This document shows, piece by piece, positions 57,750-64,000 of a DNA stretch of 64,000 nt (the stretch's first letter is position 1; every line of letters begins with the position of its first letter). A model generated the notes under the pieces. That model ran no database searches and was not told the origin of the DNA. It was given only the letters and a program-made list of their open reading frames with translations. The stretch is from Elgaria multicarinata webbii (Eukaryota > Chordata > Lepidosauria > Squamata > Anguidae): contig NC_086180.1 in assembly GCF_023053635.1 (NCBI RefSeq), forward strand, positions 92,109,447 to 92,173,446, read 5' to 3'. A program made the position numbers and the translations under genes.

Positions 57750-59430
57750 AAGACTTAAAGGGGAAAGGGCAAACGGCGGCGAGGGAGAAGGCCCGGGCTT
57801 TGCCGGATCGCCGTTCCCGAAAGGTAGCCACGGGTTGGGTTTGAACCAAGCCACGGAGGCGGGGCGCGCCCTCGCGATGCCGCCTCGTTGGAGACCGCAG
57901 GAAACCCGGCCGCGGCTCAGGCTGCGCATCTGGCGTGCCCTAGGAAGGCCGCCGACGGGTCGCTCACACCTCCCTTCCGAGGGGTGGGCTCCGCTTCAGG
58001 GGCCGACGGAACTTGGCGGCGGCGGCAACGTCCCTTGTCATTTGGGAGCGGGGGGGGGGGAGTCCCGGTGCAGCTCCGCCTCAGGCAGTCGATTCACTTG
58101 GGCCGGCTCTGCCCTCTGGGCACAAGCACCGGAACAGCCACCGGCGGAAGCGGGTCTCCGTGCGGCCTCCGTAGCCGAGTCAAGCCGAAGTTCTTGGCGT
58201 GGGCGGCGGGTGCGGTTTTGCCTGCGGGACCGACTGCCCGCTCTTCGTCAGGCTTGCTCCGAGGACGGCCGATTTCGGCTGCCACCCAACACACCCTCAC
58301 CTCGGATCGAACGTGGTATGGCTTCCTTCGGAGTAGCCAGGCACAAGATGGCACGCTGCAGGCCCCCTCGGAGCCGGCGACCCCGCCAGGCCCCCTCCGC
58401 CTGCGCGAAGGCGGCCTCCTCTCGTCGTTGCCCCCCCCCCCCCACGCGCAGCGGTTTCCAGCCCGGTCCAGGCGGAGGCGAGGCGCGAGAGCCCCGCCCG
58501 CGCCTCGTCCTCGGCAGGTGCGAGGCTGTCGCCGCGGCGGGCGAGGCGGGCCTTCTCCGCAGCCGCCGAGCCTCACCTGCCGGTAGCCCAGGCGAGCGCG
58601 CGCCCGGCTTTGGGGCCACGAGGAGCCGGGCGGCGGCGGCTCTTCCCACGCCCGCCTGTCGTCGCCCGAAGCGGTGCCAAGGCTGGGGCGACCCGATCCC
58701 GCCCGCGCCTTCTCTCTGCCTCTCGCGGCCCTCGCTCTCCCGGACCGGCTGGACGCCAAGTGCCCGCCGGGGAGCGCGCGGGAGCAGAGGGGGGCTGCCA
58801 GGGGAAGGCGGAGGGCAAGGCCGGGCCCCGGCTGGGCATTCCGATGCGCTCGGAGGGGCTCCTTGCGGCGGCCTTGGGAGGGAGGCCTGCTCCGCCACTC
58901 AGCGGGACAACGGCAGCGCCGCCGCCGCCGCCTTCCGCGCGCCCTTTCTCTTGTGCCAACCCGGCCGGGCCTCTCCGGCGCCCCTGCGAGCGCGGCCTCC
59001 GCTTGAGAGCGCGCCTTTCCCCCTGCCTCGACCCTTGGGCGAAAGTCCTTGGCGGCTCAATTAAACCCAGATGAGGACGATTAATAACGAGGCCGTGACA
59101 ATAAGTTGGGAATCCCACGCCCGAGCGCCCCCGGAGAATAGGCGGCGGCGGCGGCGGCTCCAAAGGACCGCGAAGCGAGGCGGCGGCGGCGGCGGCGGCG
59201 GCGCTTTTCAAGGGCCGAGGCGGCCTCTCCTTTCTTCTCGCCGTTCGCCTGCGGCCCGAACCAACAAATCACGCTCCCTTTGGTGTCTTTGTCGCCTCGG
59301 GAGCGGCTCAGTGGGGCAGTGGCGAGCGAGAGGAGCGGCTTCCCTTTCCATTGAACGCCGCTGACGCCACGTAGCCCCGACGGGACGGGGGAGCCACAGC
59401 AACGGCTCCTTGAGCGCAGCGCAGCTGCAG
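57750..59430. other. Large CpG-island-like block 2.3 kb downstream of MSX1
   Basis: CG-dense for about 1.7 kb. The plus frame at 57700-59064 (454 codons) and several minus frames of about 210-220 codons are open at the same time. All are Arg/Pro/Ala/Gly-rich with no domain, so I do not call a protein. An AT-rich homeodomain-motif patch (TCAATTAAACC, GATTAATAACG) lies at 59055-59100. It could be a polycomb-type island or the promoter of a non-coding RNA. Confidence 0.55.
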
Positions 59431-59499
59431 CGGCGCAACAGGACCCGGCTCGACGGCAGGGCAATTCCTGAGCCGCAGCCTCTCCCGCTGCTCCACTAC

Positions 59500-60148
59500 T
59501 GCTACTACCACCCAAGTCTCCGCTTTCATTATGCCCCTCCCCCAAGAGAAAATATTCGCCACTTATCGAGCTTCATCACACCAGCGTTATACTGTGCAAT
59601 CACTGCGAATTGCATGCAAAGGACTCAGGAGTTTTCCGCCTTACAATCTGCTTTGATTGTGAAGCACTCCCATGAATCCTGCCTTAATTGTGCAATAAAG
59701 CAAACAGATTCACCGTATTTAACCCCTACATTTTGAGCGTATCTTCCGAGCTGCCGCTGGGACGCAGGAGCAGGATTTTAAAGAAATGCTTACATCTGCA
59801 TAAGCTTTAAAGATAAAGACACCAAAATTGTGACAGAGCTTAAAACTCTCCAGAGTTTTAAGCATACCAAATTTGAATTGAATTATGATTTTTTACATTT
59901 CCCCCCCCCCCCGCCCTTAGCCTCACTTCCTGGTATGCAAAGGATCACTGTCGCACAGTAGCAAAAACAACAACAACCACTACGGGGATAATCCGAGGGA
60001 AGCAGGTATGGATGAAGCTTATCCTTTCAAAAAGGAGGGACCAGGATGAGAGTATTACATGTCACAAACTTCAGAGCACCATGGAGAGATCCCAATTGAC
60101 CCCACGCAAGCCACGAAGCGGAGGAGCTGGGACATTTAGTGCATTCCC
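59500..60148. other. Intergenic with a family B fragment
   Basis: 59785-59900 (AAATGCTTACATCTGCATAA, AGATAAAGACACCAAA, CATACCAAATTTGAAT) matches the inner-left part of the family B transposons. The rest is unrecognised. Confidence 0.5.
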
Positions 60149-61378
60149 TTAGAATCATAGCGTAGTAGACCTGGAAGGGACCTAAAAGGCCATCGAGTCC
60201 AACCCCAAGCTCAGTGCAGGAATCCACCTCAAAGCATCCCCGACTGATGGTTGTCCAGCTGCCTCTTGAATGCCTCTAGTATGGGACAGCCCACAACCTC
60301 TGACGTCCAGCTGGAATCTGGCTTCCTGTAATTTGAGCCTGTTATTCCATGTCCTGCACTCTGGGAGGATGGAGAAGAGATCCTGGCCCTCCTCTGTGTG
60401 ACAACCTTACAAATATTTAAAGTGTGCTATCATGTCTCCCCTCAATTATTATTATTATTATTTATATAGCACCATCGATGTACATGGTGCTGTACAGATT
60501 ATACACAGTAAATAGCAAGACCCTGCCGCATAGGCTTACAATCTAATAAAGTTGTAGTAAACAATAAGGAGGGAAGAGAATGCAAACAGGCACAGGGAAG
60601 TGTAAACAGGCACCGGGTAGGGTGAAGCTAACAGTATAGAGTCAGAACAATCTCAATATTTAAAAGCTATAGGGAAAAGAAAAGTTTTTAGCTGAGTTTT
60701 AAAAGCTGTGATTGAGTTGGTAGTTCTCAAGTGTTCTGGAAGAGCATTCCAGGCATAAGGGGCAATCTTCTCTTCTCCAGGCTAAACATGCCCAGTTCTT
60801 TCAGTCTCTCCTCATAAGGCTTTGTTATGATCATCCTCGTTGCCCTCCTCTGAACATGCTCCAGCTTGTCTGCGTCCTTGAAGTGTGGCGCCCAGAACTG
60901 GACACAATACTCAAAATGAGGCCTAACCAGTGCTGAATAGAGGGGAACCAGTATCTCGCATGATTTGGAAGCTATACTACTATTAATGCAGCCCCAAATA
61001 ACATTTCCTTTTTTTGCAGCTACATCACACTGTTGGCTCATATTCAGCTTGTGATCTACAACAATTCCAAGATCCTTCTTGCTTGAAGTATTGCTGAGCC
61101 AAGTATCCCCCATCTCATAACTGTGCATTTGGTTTCTATTTCCTAGGTGTAGAACTTGGCATTAAATTTCATTCTGTTGTGTTCAGCCCAGCACTCCAGC
61201 CTATCAAGATCACTTTGAAGTTTGCTTCTGTCTTCCAGGGTATTCGCTATCCCACCCAATTTTGTGTCATCTGCAAATTTGATCAGCATTCCCTGCACCT
61301 CCTCATCCAAATCATTAATAAAAATGTTGAAGAGCACTGGGCCCTGCGGTACCCCACTTCCGTCCTCTGCCCTGAACA
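60149..61378 (-). mobile_element. CR1 LINE, RT C-terminal half and 3' end, split by an L2
   Basis: The minus-strand translation gives [20 protein letters not shown] (RT catalytic box), then [20 protein letters not shown], then KDLGIVVDHKLNMSQQCD, then YSALVRPHFEYCVQFWAPHF and LEHVQRRATRMI, the CR1 order. The 3' end lies at 60149-60445 and ends in the complement of the CR1 octamers. 60446-60766 is a later L2-like insertion. It is 5' truncated and inactive. Confidence 0.92.
60446..60766 (-). mobile_element. L2-like LINE 3' fragment inserted in CR1
   Basis: (ATT)n, then TATATAGCACCATCGATGTA, then GCATAGGCTTACAATCTAAT, then a region whose minus-strand reading keeps an L2-type C-terminal pattern (NAF/FPYAWNAL-like, then ITAFKTQLKTF-like, degraded). 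CAAT occurs at both junctions (CCCCTCAAT and GGGGCAATC) and the CR1 reads through when it is removed. Confidence 0.8.
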
Positions 61379-62201
61379 TGCGAACAAGAAATAGATGCTG
61401 GGGCTTTCACTGGAGCGAGTGTGCTGGGTGCTGAGTTGTGGGCCGGCTCAAGGGAGCAGTATTGTCCAATCCAGCTCAGTGCACACACACACCCGCCCCC
61501 ATATAACTCTGAGGACACTCAGTTTAGACTGGGAGGGGGACTGAGGAAAGGAGCACATGGGAATTCCCAGCCACAAGATGTGCTGATAACCGTGAAGGTG
61601 GGCAGTTTATTAAGGGCAGGCCTAGGAACAACTTTGAACCAAGTCAGCTAGATCAGTCTACCATGTTCAGTGGCAAGGTAGCCAAAAACATTACAGATAT
61701 GGGATGCAAAACAACAGGGCAGGACCAACTGCTGCCTCCATGCCCTACTTGGGGTTCACGGAAGCGTCTGACCAGCTACGACTGGGAATCAAATGCCAGA
61801 CTCCAGCAAACTGCCTCGATGGGCCACAGCGGTCACCTCCCCCCAAAAGCTTGTTCCAAATTCCCCTTTCCAGAAGTGTCCTTTGCTTACAAGCAGCAGC
61901 TTGGGTAACTTCATGTGCTATTAGGAGCCCTTGCTTCTAAAATGCAAGGTGTGTTTTTAGCAGTTGACTGAGACCTAATTCTCACTGAGGTGGTTGGCTT
62001 GTATTATTGTGCTTGCTGCCCTCTGTTCCAGGCAACATAAACTTCTCCAAGCTACCTTTCTCCCTGAAGTGGAAACAAAATGAGGCCCTTCCGTTATTTC
62101 TCCTACAGGTAGCAGCTAGGGGTGACTTTTAGTGGGGAAACCACTGAGCTCCAAAGCTTAAGAAGTCCCTCTTGCCAGCCTTAACAGCAGATTGCAACTT
62201 C
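61379..62201. other. Intergenic, nothing recognised
   Basis: No gene or named repeat could be supported. Confidence 0.45.
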
Positions 62202-62258
<57 letters not shown>

Positions 62259-62310
62259 TATAGCACCATCAGTGTACATGGTGCTGTACAGAGTAAAACA
62301 GTAAGCTGCA
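62202..62310 (-). mobile_element. L2-like LINE 3' end with (ATT)n
   Basis: (ATT)n at 62202-62260, then ATAGCACCATCAGTGTACAT, then GCTGTACAGAGTAAAACAGT. Very short copy ending near a (GA)n run at 62311-62327. Confidence 0.65.
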
Positions 62311-62564
62311 GAGAGAGAGAGAGAGAGGTTTGGGTCACTTCTCCTTTGAGTCTAAGAATTAGGCTAAAGACATCCTCTATTGTCAGTCAACTCAGACAAA
62401 TGCTGATATGCCTGTCATTTTTGAAACAAGTCAGTTCTAGAAGACACAGAATTTTTACAATATGTTTGTCCCCAAGTATAATAAAACATTACTTCTTCTG
62501 TAATATTGGCTTCTTATGTTAAATAGTCTGCAAAGTGGAGTTTTCACAGCAATGAGTGAAATGC

Positions 62565-63169
62565 ATTTTAGGCTGCAGTTACATACCCACTTACTAGGGA
62601 GTAAGCCCCATTTAATTCAGTGCGGCTTACTTCTGAATAAGGATTACACTGTTAAAAAAGCATTTTAAAATAATATTGTTACAGACCATTACTGTGCTGC
62701 AAAACTCCTACATCCAAGATTCAGTGGTGATGATGTTAGAGTTATGATGAGTCTCACTAATATACAAAATGGTAGACTGCACACATGGCCCAGTAGAATT
62801 TTCATTGCACTAGAAACAAGATACTCAAAAATGCAACTTCTAAATACCCCGTCCCCTTTCTTCTCTTTCTCTAGAATTCGTTAAACATGCAAATCAACTA
62901 GAAGGATTAAGAAAATCACATCCACAGAAACAGTCAGTTGACATTTCAGTCAAATTGTCAATTGATTAGAAGAATATAGATGCACAATATGAATTCGTTT
63001 GGGGAGATCCCAGCCCAAATAGTCTGCAGATACTGTAGGTAATGATCTCCAACACACTTAGTAGAGAATAAACTCCGCTGAGCACAATGGGACCAGCTTC
63101 TGAGTAAACATGCTCAGAATTGCACTGTTAATTCAATTCTGAAATCCTCCTTTACCTAGCAGAACTACC

Positions 63170-63220
<51 letters not shown>

Positions 63221-63320
63221 CACCACCATTTGTATACTGCTTCCAAGTGTATGAACTAGTGGTAATCCTTACAACAACTCTATCAGGTGAGTCAGTGTTA
63301 TAATACATGATCTATAGCAA
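62565..63320. repeat. Short palindromic repeats, (ATC)n and a SINE tail
   Basis: Palindromic repeats of the 55985 cluster type lie at about 62570-62652 and 63045-63130. (ATC)n lies at 63171-63229. A reversed SINE/L2-type tail (TTTGTATACTGCTTCC, CTTACAACAACTCTATCAGG) lies at 63230-63310. Confidence 0.55.
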
Positions 63321-63598
63321 GGGTGTGGGACCTCTGGCCCGGGGGCCAAGTCTGGAACTCCTGGGGTCCCAATCCAGCTTTTTGGGGTTACTCAGATAGC
63401 TCTTTCCCTGGCCCCACCCCCTTTCCCCCAACCACCGATTGTTTGGTGGTTTCCAGACTTTTGCGTGGTTCTTTCCCCATTCTGAAAGGGGCCTGGGCGT
63501 TTGTTTGTTGTTGCTGTTTGTTGTTTGTTTTGTTGCCCCCCCTTGCCTTTGGCCCCACCCACCACTGGATTACAGCCCCCCCTCTCCTAAATTGAATT

Positions 63599-63944
63599 CA
63601 GGGGCTCATCTACACCAAGCAGGATATTCCACTATGAAAGCGGTATATGAAAGGCAGGAGCCACACTGCTGCTTTATATAGCGGTATTGAAGTGCTCTGA
63701 CAACTGTTGGGGCCCATTGACATAGAGCATATACTGCTTTCATACTGCTATATCCTGCTTGGTGTGGATGTGACATGGGCCCCAACAGTTGTCAGCATAC
63801 TTCAGAACCACTATAAAGCAGTAGTGTAGATCCTGTAGTGCACTTCAATACCGCTATAAAGCAATGGTGTGGCTCCTGCTTTTATATAACGTTTTCATAC
63901 CACTTTCATAGTGGAATATCCTGCTTAGTGTAGATGAGCCCTAG
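63599..63944. mobile_element. Palindromic hAT-like MITE (family C), near complete
   Basis: The left end is CAGGGGCTCATCTACACCAA and the complement of the right end is CTAGGGCTCATCTACACTAA. The mirrored arms include GCAGGATATTCCACTATGAA and the internal words GGCCCCAACAGTTGTCAG. CAGGG-type termini are common in hAT elements. No 8-bp duplication was found, so the class is tentative. Confidence 0.7.
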
Positions 63945-64000
63945 CTCTCTAGCTGCAAGGGGTTCCCCACCATGATCTCTATTGTAGGTGGGAGGGGCTG

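Noticed and set aside
57700-59064. Plus-strand 454-codon open frame downstream of MSX1
   Set aside because: Same reason: it is inside a CpG island with competing open frames of 150-220 codons on both strands and no recognisable domain.

Overview
The window looks like nuclear DNA of a squamate reptile. The inference rests on the repeats: a BovB (RTE-clade) LINE, CR1, L2 and L1 LINE pieces, tRNA-derived SINEs of the MIR/CORE kind, and palindromic non-autonomous DNA transposons. There is no operon structure, and no rRNA gene, tRNA gene or CRISPR array was seen. I cannot name the species, or decide lizard versus snake, from the sequence alone.

The only host protein-coding gene I can support is the homeobox gene MSX1 on the + strand at 50450-55460. 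Exon 1 is 50450-50921, a phase-1 intron of 4,108 bp follows, and exon 2 is 55030-55460. Together they give a 300-residue protein with an eh1-type repression motif, a TPWM motif, a complete homeodomain and the conserved MSX1 C-terminus. A GC-rich promoter with two CCAAT boxes and a TATA-like TTTATTAA lies just upstream. A 22-codon upstream ORF stops inside an ATGA overlap with the main start codon.

Layout. From 1 to about 33 kb the DNA is a patchwork of repeats and unrecognised intergenic sequence: hAT-type MITEs (two with exact 8-bp target duplications), a larger palindromic transposon family, L2, CR1 and L1 fragments, a solo LTR (19502-20013) with a 5-bp target duplication, and a 313-bp tandem array. 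At 33.3-35.9 kb lies a 5'-truncated BovB with an unbroken 842-codon frame. From 38 to 59.5 kb there is a chain of CpG-island-like blocks around MSX1 with AT-rich, homeodomain-motif-rich patches between them, the kind of landscape expected of a developmental regulator. From 55.9 kb to the end, short palindromic repeats, nested CR1/L2 and another palindromic hAT-like element dominate.

I did not find an unknown multi-gene system. The most rewarding items are the intact BovB frame, the MSX1 uORF and changed N-terminus, candidate enhancers upstream of MSX1, and several transposon families whose insertion sites can be read directly because a paralogous empty copy lies nearby.
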